The notes: generated from the sequence alone by a model not told the origin. A DNA stretch of 64,000 bases from Palaemon carinicauda (GCF_036898095.1 NC_090739.1:62155642-62219641), one strand, 5' to 3'. Counted from the stretch's first letter, positions 11,390 through 22,600 are shown. A program made the numbers and translations.

Positions 11390-14060
11390 CTTTTAATGCA
11401 AGGGGTGTGATAGCTAAAAGAGGTCAAAGAACTTCTAATGCAAGGGGTGTGGGAGCTAAAAAGAGGTCAAAGAACTTCTAATGCAAGGGGTGTGAGAGCT
11501 AAAAAGAGGTCAAAGAACTTCTAATGCAAGGGGTGGGGAGCTAAAAAGAGGTCAAAGAACTTCTAATGCAAGGGGTGTAGGAGCTAAAATGAGGTCAAAG
11601 AACTTCTAATGCAAGGGGTGTGGGAGCTAAAAGAGGTCAAAGAACTTCTAATGCAAGGGGTGTGAGAGCTAAAAAGAGGTCAAAGAACTTCTAATGCAAG
11701 GGGTGGGGGAGCTAAAAAGAGGTCAAAGAACTTCTAATGCAAAGGGTGGGGAAGCTAAAAGAGGTCAAAGAACTTCTAATGCAAGGGGTGGGGAAGCTAA
11801 AAAGAGGTCAAAGAACTTCTAATGCAAGGGGTGTGAGAGCTAAAAAGAGGTCAAATAACTTCTAATGCAAGGGGTGGGGAAGCTAAAAAGAGGTCAAAGA
11901 ACTTCTAATGCAAGGGGTGTAGAGCTAAAAAGAGGTCAAAGAACTTTTAATGCAAGGGGTGTGGGAGCTAAAAAGAGGTCAAAGAACTTTTAATGCAAGG
12001 GGTGTGGGAGCTATAAAGAGGTCAAAGAACTTCTAATGCAAGGGGTGTGGGAGCTAAAAATAGGTCAAAGAACTTTTAATGCAAGGGGTGTGGGAGCTAA
12101 AAAGAGGTCAAAGAACTTCTAATGCAAGGGGTGTGGGAGCTATAAAGAGGTCAAAGAACTTTTAATGCAAGGGGTGTGGGAGCTATAAAGAGGTCAAAGA
12201 ACTTCTAATGCAAGGGGTGTGGAGCTAAAAATAGGTCAAAGAACTTCTAATGCAAGGGGTGTGGGAGCTATAAAGAGGTCAAAGAACTTCTAATGCAAGG
12301 GGTGGGGGAGCTAAAAAGAGGTCAAAGAACTTCTAATGCAAGGGCGTGGGAGCTAAAAAGAGGTCAAAGAACTTCTAATGCAAGGGGTGTGGGAGCTAAA
12401 AAGAGGTCAAAGAACTTCTAATGCAAGGGGCGTGGGAGCTAAAAAGAGGTCAAAGAACTTCTAATGCAAGGGGTGTGGGAGCTGAAAAGAGGTCAAAGAA
12501 CTTCTAATACAAGGGGTGTGGAGCTAAAAAGAGGTCAAAGAACTTCTAATGCAAGGGGTGTGGGAGCTAAAAAGAGGTCAAAGAACTTCTAATGCAAGGG
12601 GTGTGGGGAACTAAAAAGAGGTCAAAGAACTTCTAATACAAGGGGTGTGGGAGCTAAAAAGAGGTCAAAGAACTTCTAATGCAAGGGGTGTGGGAGCTGA
12701 AAAGAGGTCAAAGAACTTCTAATACAAGGGGTGTGAGAGCTGAAAAGAGGTCAAAGAACTTCTAATGCAAGGGGTGTGGGAGCTAAAAAGAGGTCAAAGA
12801 ACTTCTAATGCAAGGGGTGTGGGAGCTAAAAAGAGGTCAAAGAACTTCTAATGCAAGGGGTGTGAGAGCTAAAAGAGGTCAAAGAACTTCTAATGCAAGG
12901 GGTGTGAGAGCTAAAAAGAGGTCAAAGAACTTCTAATGCAAGGGGTGTGGGAGCTAAAAAGAGGTCAAAGAACTTCTAATGCAAGGGGTGTGAGAGCTAA
13001 AAAGAGGTCAAAGAACTTCTAATGCAAGGGGTGGGGAAGCTAAAAAGAGGTCAAAGAACTTCTAATGCAAGGGGTGTAAGAGCTAAAATGAGGTCAAAGA
13101 ACTTCTAATGCAAGGGGTGGGGAGCTAAAAGAGGTCAAAGAACTTCTAATGCAAGGGGTGGGGAGCTAAAAAGAGGTCAAAGAACTTCTAATGCAAGGGG
13201 TGGGGAAGCTAAAAGAGGTCAAAGAACTTCTAATGCAAGGGGTGGGGAAGCTAAAAAGAGATCAAAGAACTTCTAATGCAAGGGGTGTGAGGAGCTAAAA
13301 AGAGGTCAAATAACTTCTAATGCAAGGGGTGGGGAGCTAAAAAGAGGTCAAAGAACTTCTAATGCAAGGGGTGTAGGAGCTAAAAAGAGGTCAAAGAACT
13401 TTTAATGCAAGGGGTGTGGGAGCTAAAAAGAGGTCAAAGAACTTTTAATGCAAGGGGTGTGGGAGCTATAAAGAGGTCAAAGAACTTCTAATGCAAGGGG
13501 TGTGGGAGCTAAAAATAGGTCAAAGAACTTTTAATGCAAGGGGTGTGGGAGCTAAAAAGAGGTCAAAGAACTTCTAATGCAAGGGGTGTGGGAGCTATAA
13601 AGAGGTCAAAGAACTTTTAATGCAAGGGGTGTGGGAGCTATAAAGAGGTCAAAGAACTTCTAATGCAAGGGGTGTGGAGCTAAAAATAGGTCAAAGAACT
13701 TCTAATGCAAGGGGTGTGGGAGCTAAAAAGAGGTCAAAGAACTTCTAATGCAAGGGGTGGGGAGCTAAAAAGAGGTCAAAGAACTTCTAATGCAAGGGGC
13801 GTGGGAGCTAAAAAGAGGTCAAAGAACTTCTAATGCAAGGGGTGTGGGAGCTAAAAAGAGGTCAAAGAACTTCTAATGCAAGGGGTGGGAGCTAAAAAGA
13901 GGTCAAAGAACTTCTAATGCAAGGGATGTGGGAGCTAAAAAGAGGTCAAAGAACTTCTAATGCAAGGGGTGGGGAAGCTAAAAAGAGGTCATAGAACTTC
14001 TAATGCAAGGGGTGGGGAAGCTAAAAATAGGTCAAAGAACTTCTAATGCAAGGGGTGTGG
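11390..14060. repeat. Second higher-order repeat, period about 1.45 kb
   Basis: A distinct block type rich in CTATAAAGAGG and CTTTTAATGC variants is present twice. The rare variant TCAAATAACTTC occurs at 11851 and 13306, which are 1455 bp apart (about 34 units). The following units match in the same order: GTGTAGAGC or GTGTAGGAGC, then the CTTTTAATG series, then AAAAATAGGTC. This block is separate from the 3.6-kb pattern to its left. Confidence 0.75.
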
Positions 14061-14319
14061 GAGCTAAAAAGAGGTCAATGAACTTCTAAAGCAAGGGGTG
14101 GGCGATAGATGTCGCCAGCGAGGCTTTGGGGAAGGCGCGGCGGCGTCTGTGTTCTTTCTGATGCGTAAACTTAATTAAATACAAGTAAAAACAGGGCATT
14201 AAATACGTATTATAAATACTAAACTCTTTCTTATCTTGACAGCACAAATGAAATCTTACAAGTTCCAACATGTAACTAAGCGCTCCCGAAACACGAGTCA
14301 ACCTTTTACTTCTGCTTGG

Positions 14320-14362
14320 AGGATATCCTCGCAAGTAAAAGGTATGCTTACGAGGATATCCT
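14320..14362. repeat. Short perfect inverted repeat
   Basis: The arms AGGATATCCTCG (14320-14331) and CGAGGATATCCT (14351-14362) are perfect complements separated by 19 bases. Each arm contains the palindrome GGATATCC. It could fold as a hairpin. No terminator or RNA role is implied in this eukaryotic context. Confidence 0.6.
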
Positions 14363-14558
14363 TCATCTTTATGAATACCTCCCAATGAATACAACTGTTC
14401 CTTTACACTTGAAAATTTCCAAGTGTTATATAGATACACATTGTTCTATATTGTTATACTTTTCTTTGCCCAGGAACATCATTATTAATACAGATGTTTG
14501 AAGCATTTTGTTGGTGAGAGAATAAATATGTTTGTTGTTTTTGTAACTTTTCAGTTCC

Positions 14559-14592
<34 letters not shown>
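14559..14592. repeat. (AAT)n microsatellite
   Basis: An uninterrupted run of about 11 trinucleotides. Confidence 0.95.
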
Positions 14593-15831
14593 GACACGGT
14601 GCAGGGACTAGTGGTATGAAGCGTCGCTACAGCCTACAGCTATTGAAATCATACCAATAAGGACTGAAGAAACACATCCTTCTCCTATAGCGTAGTCTAT
14701 ACTAAATGATAACAGACAAAATCAACGCACTATAACTTGTCCAAAGTAACTTCCCGAAATCATACTTGCCTAATAGGTCTATTTCTAACATCCCCGTGTC
14801 TTTGATGATCGCCGAGGACAACAATCACCAAAGTCACCTATAAACCGATAGTGGTCTCCTCCCAATCAACCAACGTGGCTTTACATAAACAAGGTCTACA
14901 ATTTCACAGATAATCAACCAGTTTGAATCCTTGAATCACATGTACTGTAAAGTATTCGAACCATTTATATAGATATCACCAAAAGCCTTAGTCAACATAA
15001 AAATCAATTCCATGTTATAATTAGTTTCTTTCAAGTCGATCACTTCTGGTATCAGCTAATGGAATAGGCCTACTCTCCAAACAATCCGAAGTCGTAACAG
15101 GTATCCCGAGGTACTCACGATGGAAATTTCTAATTTAATCTCTAGAGTCTAGACTATGGTCCAACTATTCTATAAATAGCCTATGCTACGCGAATTCTAC
15201 AGAAAGCAAAATGCACGATCGTTCTTGTTTCAAAATCATTCAAAAACTTACCAATCAGTCAGGCGTCTCGCCAAAAAGGCTTGTTTGTTATATAAAATTT
15301 GTACCACGTGGGCCGGAACTGGGCCGGAGAAGTCGTTTAGCACTGAGGTGCAACTTGGGAAAACCCTGGGAGTTGCACTATGAGGTAAAAGTTAAACTAG
15401 GTTTGACAGAACGATGGGGGTGGGGGGAAAGTGAAGTAGAGACACCCGGGATGGAGGTAAAGTTGAAAATTAAAAAGAACCTTTTGTAATGCAGTGCACT
15501 TACGGCAATAGCCCCCCGCCCCTCAACAATTAAGGGCAACGTACCAAGGTAATGAACGTACTCAGTGACGAACCTCTGCATTGCTTACAGTATGCCTACC
15601 GATAAGCGTTTGGATTTGGACCTTCACCTGCAGTATTAAAGTAATAGAACTACGTTGTATTAAGTTAATTCAAGGACGCTATAAAACTTTTTAAGATCAT
15701 TAATTCCAAAAGTGCTTATAGCCTATAGTTCCAACCATACACACCCATTAAACCATAACATAAACTTTGCCGTTCAATTTTGAAATTGCTAGTCCATCAT
15801 TTACTATTGTTGCCTGCCTGTCTCTATTCTA

Positions 15832-16120
15832 GGGTTGTGGTAGCTTATTGAAAATCTACTGAACTACAGTTCGAGACTGGTTCAAGCTTGATATTTTCTA
15901 GTAGTGTCTACAATCCCACCATCCTTATGAGATAAGGATAGGGAGTTTGGGGAAACCAATAGGTCTACCTGCCGAGTCATCAGCAGACATTGTCTGGCCC
16001 TCCCTATTCCTAGCTTTAATGGAGAGGGGCTTGGGCATATGTATACAATATATGGTCAGTCTCTTGGTCTAGGGAATTGTCCTGTCCGAACGTTCATAAG
16101 TGACCTTTGAATTGCCTCCT
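15832..16120 (+). mobile_element. tRNA-derived SINE (diverged copy)
   Basis: The head resembles a tRNA-type polymerase III promoter, with an A-box-like TGGTAGCTTATTG at 15838 and a B-box-like AGTTCGAGACT at 15868. The body follows with CCATCCTTATGAGATAAGG, a TAGGTCTACCTGCCGAGTC stretch, TGGCCCTCCC, and a tail region around TATGGTCAGTCTC. This layout matches, from memory, a SINE family very common in shrimp and other decapods. The copy is diverged and no clear target-site duplication is seen. Family naming would need a repeat-library comparison. Confidence 0.65.
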
Positions 16121-16926
16121 TCGATACATCTCAAATGTCAATTTATTTACTTTCCTCACTGGGCTATTTTTCCTGTTGGAGCCCCTGGGTTTATAACATA
16201 CTGCTTTTCCAACTAGGGGTGTTAGCTTAGCTAGTAATCATAATATTGGACACATTTAAAAGAAAATTCAACAAATTCTAGGATATTATACCCGATGGAT
16301 CAAGATACAATATACTATCGGTCAAAGTGACTCAATCTTGAATCTTCAATATAAGAGAATCATTTTCGAGTAAGTGGATGAAAACTAGAATAACCAACCC
16401 AATCCCCTTTTCATTTTAAATATTGTTACGAGTATCATTTGACACAGGGCTAGTCCCCCCCCCAGGAGGTGGAACCAGCCAACAGGTTAATCAATATGCA
16501 AACACAGTAATAGCTATGTAGAGTTGAACTATCTGCTCTAGGAACACTTACCATACATATTACCATCCGATATCGTTGTTGTTTTTTCAGAGGTCACTTG
16601 TCATCTACCGTAGGTTAATCCACATTACTGCGTTCGTCACCGCTGATCCATCCCTTAATCTCTCTAGTATCAATTATATATCACTATATTAACACTATTA
16701 TTCTCATATCGCAATACACTAAGCGCCTGCTACACTTGTCACAATATCCCACAGGGCGGTACGTGCTCCCGCTAAGAACTAATTATGTCAACTGAATGAC
16801 CGATTGACCGTCAAATACATGAAATTATATACATACATAGAATAGCATCTAATATTTTGACACAGTAACACTAGCTGGCAGCACCGATGCACCTTTCCAC
16901 AAGGATACAGAAAATATTTCGTTATT
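16121..16926. other. Intergenic stretch, nothing recognised
   Basis: AT-rich sequence without a reading frame, repeat or RNA signature that I can support. Confidence 0.6.
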
Positions 16927-17018
16927 TAAGTTTACTGTATTAACAAATATCGTTTTTAGGTTTATTGTATTAACAAATATCGTTTTTAGGTTTATTGTAT
17001 TAACAAATGTTGTTTTAT
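16927..17018. repeat. Three tandem copies of a 30-bp unit
   Basis: A unit containing TATTAACAAATATCGTTTTT repeats three times. The first and third copies differ by a few bases. Confidence 0.9.
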
Positions 17019-17340
17019 CTTTATTTGCAGTAAATTTCAGGGCGTAGCATTTTTTAAAAACGTTAAAATGACGTCAGAATGGTGAATTATTTTGAAACAA
17101 GTTATTCAAAATAGAAAGGTGCTAGCAAAACTTGTAGGATTCTCTATAAATACATTTTAATGAGATTGCTTAAAAAATAATAGTAAATGTTGAAGTACTG
17201 TACATATAAATTTACACCTTCCAATGTTTCAAGTAGGCCTGCTGGATTAAATATAAGCCTATATCATTGGCCTACTTTATATTGCATCCTCGAGTCCGAG
17301 TTCAATAGCATCAACCATTTGCCGAAATCCTAATTGCGCG
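17019..17340. other. Intergenic stretch, nothing recognised
   Basis: AT-rich sequence between the 30-bp repeat and the CA/TA microsatellite. No gene or repeat is recognised. Confidence 0.6.
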
Positions 17341-17458
<118 letters not shown>

Positions 17459-17584
17459 ATCACATAAAACATGTTATCCGTGGTGTCTACAATATTACAT
17501 TCTACCCCACACGCCTAATAGGTATATAACTTTTACTTGATTACACACACAAACACATAAGGCCCAAAAATTCTATTATTCCTC

Positions 17585-17720
17585 TTTCTGGTTACGGCTC
17601 ATCTTAACTTTTGCCTACACATACACCAAATAGTCTGGCATATTCTTGCCACATTCTCCTCTGCCCTCATACCCCGGACAACACTGAGATTACTGTACCA
17701 AACAATTCTTCGCTCTCAAT
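17585..17720 (+). repeat. Dispersed repeat, copy 1
   Basis: Shares an ordered set of blocks with 22079-22262: CTGGTTACGGCTCAT, AATAGTCTGG, CCACATTCTC, TGAGATTAC and CCAAACAATTC. Two diverged copies in the same window show a dispersed family. It resembles a high-copy sequence I associate with decapod genomes. No coding capacity is visible. Confidence 0.75.
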
Positions 17721-18574
17721 ACCTCACTCAAACCAGCAAACAGAATTAATCAAACATTTAGACAAACTGTAAAGTTCATCCTACTCCTTATGACATCCCA
17801 AAGATGTATTATTCTCAATAAAAATAATAATTTGGTAATCAGAATCTATTCCTCTGATAGAATGTCATAAAAACATTTTATAAGGGGCTGTCTCTATATA
17901 TTTGAAGAAAAACACCTCCTTTAAAGGAAGTCTTTAGTTCCGTTCCTATTAGATGTTGCCTTGTTTATCATAGCTTCATAAACAGATACCTAACATCGTA
18001 ATCAAAACTGTCAATTATTCCTTCGAATAAATTACATTGTACTTGAAATGTAACAAAATACTACTTGCAGTCATGTACGGTAATTCAATTGATATATAAT
18101 CTCAGTAATACATTAGTAGTTATTTGAATATCGAATATTGGCCACGTGTAACTCAAGAGTCAATACCTCACTCAAACCAGCAAACACAATTAATGTCATC
18201 ATCCTACTTCATATAACGTTAATAAAATAATTATTAAGTAATTAAAATGTATCCCTCTAATAAAATTGTATTAAAACATCTCATAAAGAACTGTCTCTAT
18301 ATATTTTGAAGATAATGTATCTCTAATTTCCTTAAAAAACAGATTCACATATACACGTCTAACATCGTAGCCAGAACTGTATATTATTACTCCAAAAATT
18401 ACGTATTTATTTAGGTTACGAATTTGAACAAGATGAATTATCTATTGAATTACTCAATTAATAATATTATGAGTTTTCTGTCATAAAAACTGTAATGCTT
18501 AAGAGTTAATCTATATTTAATAAATATAAGTATTTTGCCTCTATCCTGTTGAATTCATTCATAACATACGGGAT

Positions 18575-18735
18575 TGCATGACGTCATCTACAACTACCAA
18601 TCACAGCAGAGGAGGAATCAGCCAATGAGACGCCAGATGTTTCCCGCTAAGGAAACGCATAATGTGAGAAGGTTCCTCAGACTTATGAGCTGCTGTTGGC
18701 AACCGAATCAAATTCAACAAGTCATTTCGATCATC
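18575..18735 (+). promoter_or_regulatory. Promoter-like module, copy 1
   Basis: TGACGTCA (CRE palindrome) lies at 18579-18586, CCAAT boxes at 18597-18601 and 18622-18626 (25 bp start to start), and TTTCCCGC (E2F-like) at 18640-18647. GGTTCCTC and GAGCTGCTGTTGG follow. The motif order is shared with the other copies. Function is inferred only from motif content, and no gene is recognised downstream. Confidence 0.5.
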
Positions 18736-18929
18736 TTCGTCATATTTTTTTCCAGTTTTACAATACATAGCCTATACATACATACATACTACATACATAC
18801 AACAATGATTGATATTTAAGATCCATTTCATAACCAAATGATTGTTTTGAATTTGTCTCTTACAATTTGTAGTCTTTAAGTCATAATTTATCTAATTCAT
18901 TTCATTGCTAATTTATTCATAAATACGAC

Positions 18930-19075
18930 TGTATGACGTCGCATACAACCCACCAATCATAACAGAGAACGAATCAGCCAACCAGATAACAGATAATTCC
19001 CGCTAAAATGCATGAAGGGAGAGGGGTCCTTGTCATTTATGGGCTGTGTTGGTTAACGAATAGAATCGACACATT
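18930..19075 (+). promoter_or_regulatory. Promoter-like module, copy 2
   Basis: TGACGTCG lies at 18934-18941, CCAAT at 18953-18957, a degraded CCAAC at 18978-18982 (again 25 bp apart), and TTCCCGCTAAAATGCAT follows. The second box and the CRE-like box each differ from copy 1 by one base. Confidence 0.45.
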
Positions 19076-19574
19076 TATATATAAAAGATACTACAAATCT
19101 GTTTAACGAGTTTGTTTTCCATAAAAGTTACAATTTTTTAAAGTTGCAATTTATCCGAAATATGTAGGCCTAAGTATACTGTTGGTATTAAATCCTACAA
19201 CGATATATCTCCCAATAAAGATAATGATTTGGTAATATACATTATACTGAGAATGTAACAAAATAGTAACTAAGGTCATAATAGTTCCTTCCCTATTTAC
19301 CTTCATATGATAATTGTATATATCACGAGTTACTCATTACCTCACTCAAACCAAACAAAGAGATTCATCAGCATTTAGACCAGCTGCAAAATTCATCCTA
19401 CTCATTATGACGTCACAAACTTAATTTCTCAATATAGATTATTTGGTAATCAGAAATCATCCAACTAATAAAATATGTTATAAAACATCCTATAAGGACT
19501 TTCTGTATATTTTGAAAAAATATATACATCTGTCATTTTCATAAAAAAAGAAAAAATCTTCACTCCGTCCCCCA

Positions 19575-19735
19575 TAGGTAGAGCGTTTCAATACGATTTT
19601 GTGGAATTTTGGGCAGGTTTCTCAAACAGCAACTCATGAATATGTTCACTGAATGCTCTCTCAGCGGCAAATTCTAGAACTCTGATTGGCTATGTCTACC
19701 TCAGTTGTGATTGGTGGTTGCCTTTGCTTAATACA
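19575..19735 (-). promoter_or_regulatory. Promoter-like module, inverted copy
   Basis: On the minus strand, CCAAT boxes read from 19714-19710 and 19689-19685, again 25 bp apart. They are followed by a degraded TTTGCCGCTGA in place of TTTCCCGCTAA and then by ATGAGTTGCTGTTTGAGAA and TTGAAACGCTCTA. All of these match the downstream part of the direct copy at 19970-20140. It interrupts an L block. Confidence 0.5.
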
Positions 19736-19969
19736 GCTTCACAGACAAACACGGGCACATTTAACATCGTAGCCAGAAAAGAGCCAAGTATTCCTTAGAG
19801 TATGATATATTCATTTACCTTATGGCCGTTAACAAGATCCATTATCGATTTTCATTAAATTAATAATCATTTTAAGTTTGTTTCCGCAAAAAAACATCAA
19901 TTCTTAGTCTCAATTTATGTGCAATAAGTATAGTTATCACTACTACCCAGTCATTCATAAAAATACGAA

Positions 19970-20140
19970 TCCATGACGTCACATACAACCGCCAATCAGA
20001 GCTGACAATGAATTACCCAATGAGATGGCATATATTTCCCGTTAAAATACATAAGGCGAGAGGTTGCTTTGGGTTATGGGCTGCTGTTTTCGAACGAGTA
20101 AATTCAAGCAAGGCATTTTGCTGAAACGCTCTAGCTAGTT
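19970..20140 (+). promoter_or_regulatory. Promoter-like module, copy 3
   Basis: TGACGTCA lies at 19974-19981, with CCAAT boxes at 19992-19996 and 20017-20021 (25 bp). TTTCCCGTTAAAATACATAA, GGGCTGCTGTTTTCGAACGA and TGAAACGCTCTAGC follow. This is the most complete copy, with both CCAAT boxes and the full 3' part. Confidence 0.5.
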
Positions 20141-20484
20141 TCTTTCCTCGAGTTTATTATAATTAATTATGAGATGCTCTTTATAGAAGAGTTAAATTTA
20201 CGCGTGTCATTTCATTTAAACGGTCTAGCTAAATGATCTTATTATTCTATTTAATTTTATACACATAACCATGATCTTTAAGTAGCATGGGCATTAAGAA
20301 TATTTCCTCATTTTTATATCTTTTAGATATCATTCAAATGTTTATCAATTACAGACTTTCCGTTCAGTTATCATACAACTTTTCTTTTAATAACCATTCA
20401 AACTTTATTTCCAGGAAAACTAATTTTTCAATCGTAATGTATCTACAATAAAGTATAAGTTAAACTCATTCTTAAAGATACGAT

Positions 20485-20650
20485 TGCAGGACGTCAGAGC
20501 TGAGAAAGACTCAGCCAATAAGACGGCAGATATTTTCCGCTAAAATGCATAAGGTAAGAGGGTTCCTCTGGGTTTATAAATAAAATTATGAGCTGTTGTT
20601 GGAGAACGAGTTCAATTAACTCAAGGAATTTCGTTCAAACGCTCTAGCAA
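20485..20650 (+). promoter_or_regulatory. Promoter-like module, copy 4 (one CCAAT box deleted)
   Basis: GGACGTCA lies at 20489-20496. The segment that should hold the first CCAAT box is missing. The second CCAAT is at 20515-20519, followed by TTTTCCGCTAAAATGCATAA and CAAACGCTCTAGC. A TTTATAAATAAA stretch near 20573 is TATA-like. Confidence 0.45.
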
Positions 20651-20826
20651 AAGGGTTTTACTTTTTTTCAATCCTAATTCGTTTTTTATACAGGAGATGT
20701 CTATTTAAGTAGACTAAGAAGAATATTTTCTTATTTCTTATATCTTTTAGATATCATTCAAATGTTTATGGGTTACAGACTTTCCCCTCACTAAAAAAAC
20801 TTTTCCATTTTAGGAGTAAGAAACGC

Positions 20827-20828
<2 letters not shown>

Positions 20829-20891
<63 letters not shown>
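20829..20891. repeat. (AT)n microsatellite
   Basis: An uninterrupted AT run of about 62 bp. The short minus-strand frame across it is only poly-Tyr/Ile translation of the repeat. Confidence 0.95.
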
Positions 20892-20892
<1 letters not shown>

Positions 20893-22078
20893 TTTTATTA
20901 TCATTATTTCTATCATAGTCACTATCATTATGAATATTTTGTGATATAATGTTGAGAATTTTGAGTTCATGTTTAAAAAGAAAGAAAAAAACCTACAAGT
21001 GAGAAGCCCCCTTAAAAAATAGGCTACATTGTAAATAGCAATGTTTAAGTTATATATACGCCCTAATTTCCTTTTCATGCTTGTTTTGTTATAAGCATTA
21101 TTATAACAATGGCTTAAAAACAATAAGCCCTACAGAAGAAGTGCCATCAGCAACAAAATACCACATTTAGAATAAAATTTGGCCAGGGACGAAAACTTCT
21201 TGCTTTCTTCTCAGTTTCCTTTGTAAATTGGAATCATTGAACTGTTAAAAATCAAAACAGCATCAGCAAAACCGATTGTGGAATAAGTCAACCTATAAAA
21301 TTTTCAAACTTTGGCATTCCAATTCCTAACCTAACCTAATAAAGTGCATGTCCTCTTAACAAACTATTAATGACAAATAGGTTGTAAATTCATTTCCTGA
21401 TGTCGAGATAAAGTTATAGGTGTAGGCCTACATGGTGATCATGGTCAAAAACCTTTTTTGAGAACGTCCAGTCAGAAATATTCTCAAAACTTTTGATTTT
21501 CACAAATTGATGAATTTGATATCTACTGTATAGCCTAGCATTGGGGTCTGTGAGGCCATTGAGAGCCAGGGTGACCAGCCGTCTTGTATTTAATGGGACC
21601 TTCCCCGGTATGCCTTTTGTCCAGTATTTTCAATAGTTGAATGTGAATTACAAAATACTAGTGAAAGTTTAGTTCAGAGCTGCACAAACATACTTGATGG
21701 CAATATTGTAATGCTTTAACATATATAATGAACAACTGTTTGTAACAAAATCTACATCGAACACATTTCAATACAAAAAGAAAGTCAATGAAGAAGTTCC
21801 TTGACAATATGGACACAGTTGAGAGGGACTTTGCGCTACATCACTACGTGCATACTGTCACATAAGTTGTATATCTGACTCAATATTGTTCCACTGCCTC
21901 TCTAATTTAAGTGTCTCTTATTTCAATTTTCAAAAGCTGGTCACCCGGACACACATAACCATATACTGTAGCCTATAGGTAGTTGGTTGATCAGGGCACC
22001 AGCCACCCATTGAGATGCTACCACTAGAGAGATATTGGATCCTTTGACAGGCCAGACAGTACTACATTAAATCCATCT
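20892..22078. other. Intergenic stretch; short telomere-like motif only
   Basis: No gene is recognised. Three CCTAA repeats (21325-21339) match the arthropod telomere motif TTAGG on the other strand, but 15 bp can easily occur by chance. Confidence 0.5.
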
Positions 22079-22262
22079 CTCTGGTTACGGCTCATTTTTC
22101 CTAAACACACTAAATAGTCTGGTCTATTTTCCACATTCTCTTCTGTTCTCATACACCTGACAGCATTGAGATTACCAAACAATTCCACGCTCAAGGGGTT
22201 AATTACTGTACTGTAATTGTTCAGTGGCTACTTTCCTCTTAGTGAAGGTAGAAGAGAATCTC
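22079..22262 (+). repeat. Dispersed repeat, copy 2
   Basis: Same family as 17585-17720. It extends further right through GCTCAAGGGGTTAATTACTG, TTCAGTGGCTACTTTCCTC and GTAGAAGAGAATCTC before ending at an AT microsatellite. Both copies lie close to TA/CA microsatellites. Confidence 0.75.

Positions 22263-22264
<2 letters not shown>

Positions 22265-22334
<70 letters not shown>
22265..22334. repeat. (AT)n-(GT)n microsatellite
   Basis: About 48 bp of AT followed by about 20 bp of GT. Confidence 0.95.
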
Positions 22335-22600
22335 CCTGTATTAAAATATGTTTAAGTATGTTATACAAATCTATGCCAAAACAATTTCTTACAATTCACT
22401 TTCACCTTAACAGGGAATTACCAGTAGCCCTATACAGTAGTATTTTATAAACACATGCCCTGAAATGTTTGACATTTCATTTGCAATACTTGTATTCTCA
22501 AATTAGCCTGCAATATTCCCAATCATACAATCACTCTTAACATTCCTGAATTATGGTAAACTCTTGTCTTCAAACATTTTGGTTTTAAAATATTGAAAAA

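Larger units (their letters stand above)
281..14103. repeat. Giant 43-bp minisatellite array
   Basis: A 43-bp unit, seen for example as AAAGAACTTCTAATGCAAGG followed by a G-rich core (GGTGTGGGAGC) and an A-rich end, repeats about 320 times head to tail. The plus strand is about 70% purine. Unit variants include GTGGGGGAGC, GTGTGAGAGCTG, GCTAGAGGTG and units one to a few bases shorter or longer. Since 43 is not a multiple of 3 and each unit carries TAA in one frame, the array is not coding. Short open stretches such as 3815-4036 arise only from local indels. The left edge (281-560) is diverged and uses GCTA variants. The right edge stops abruptly at about 14103. Confidence 0.97.
14104..15831. 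other. Intergenic stretch without a supported gene
   Basis: Several short overlapping reading frames exist here (about 14086-14439 minus, and 15183-15581 on both strands). None shows a recognisable domain, splice context or codon bias, and they overlap each other on both strands. Apart from a short inverted repeat and an AAT microsatellite, I see nothing. Confidence 0.6.
17721..20790. repeat. Cluster of segmental duplications
   Basis: Three related blocks can be followed. Block L starts CTCACTCAAACC, passes TTTGGTAATCAG and CTGTCTCTATATATTTTGAA and ends at ACATCGTAGCCAG. It occurs at about 17725-18020, 18165-18390 and 19345-19800. A preceding block containing GTAACAAAATA occurs at about 18050 and 19256. 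A promoter-like block C occurs at about 18575, 18930, 19970 and 20485, with an inverted copy at 19575-19735 lodged inside the third L block. A fourth short duplication (TTTTAGATATCATTCAAATG) lies at about 20323 and 20743. The copies are diverged, so the duplications are old. Confidence 0.8.

Noticed and set aside
14086..14501. Opposed small frames at the end of the satellite
   Set aside because: Overlapping on both strands, no domain; part of one lies in the last repeat unit.
15183..15581. Three overlapping short frames
   Set aside because: Mutually overlapping, low-complexity, no homology recognised.
18574..18819. 81-codon frame starting at the CRE-like box
   Set aside because: It runs through the promoter-like module and is not open in the other copies of the module.
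20791..21123. 110-codon frame with a poly-Ile/Tyr run
   Set aside because: It spans an AT microsatellite and has no other support.
21325..21339. Interstitial telomere repeat (CCTAA)3
   Set aside because: Only 15 bp; chance occurrence is likely in AT-rich DNA. Kept only as a note.
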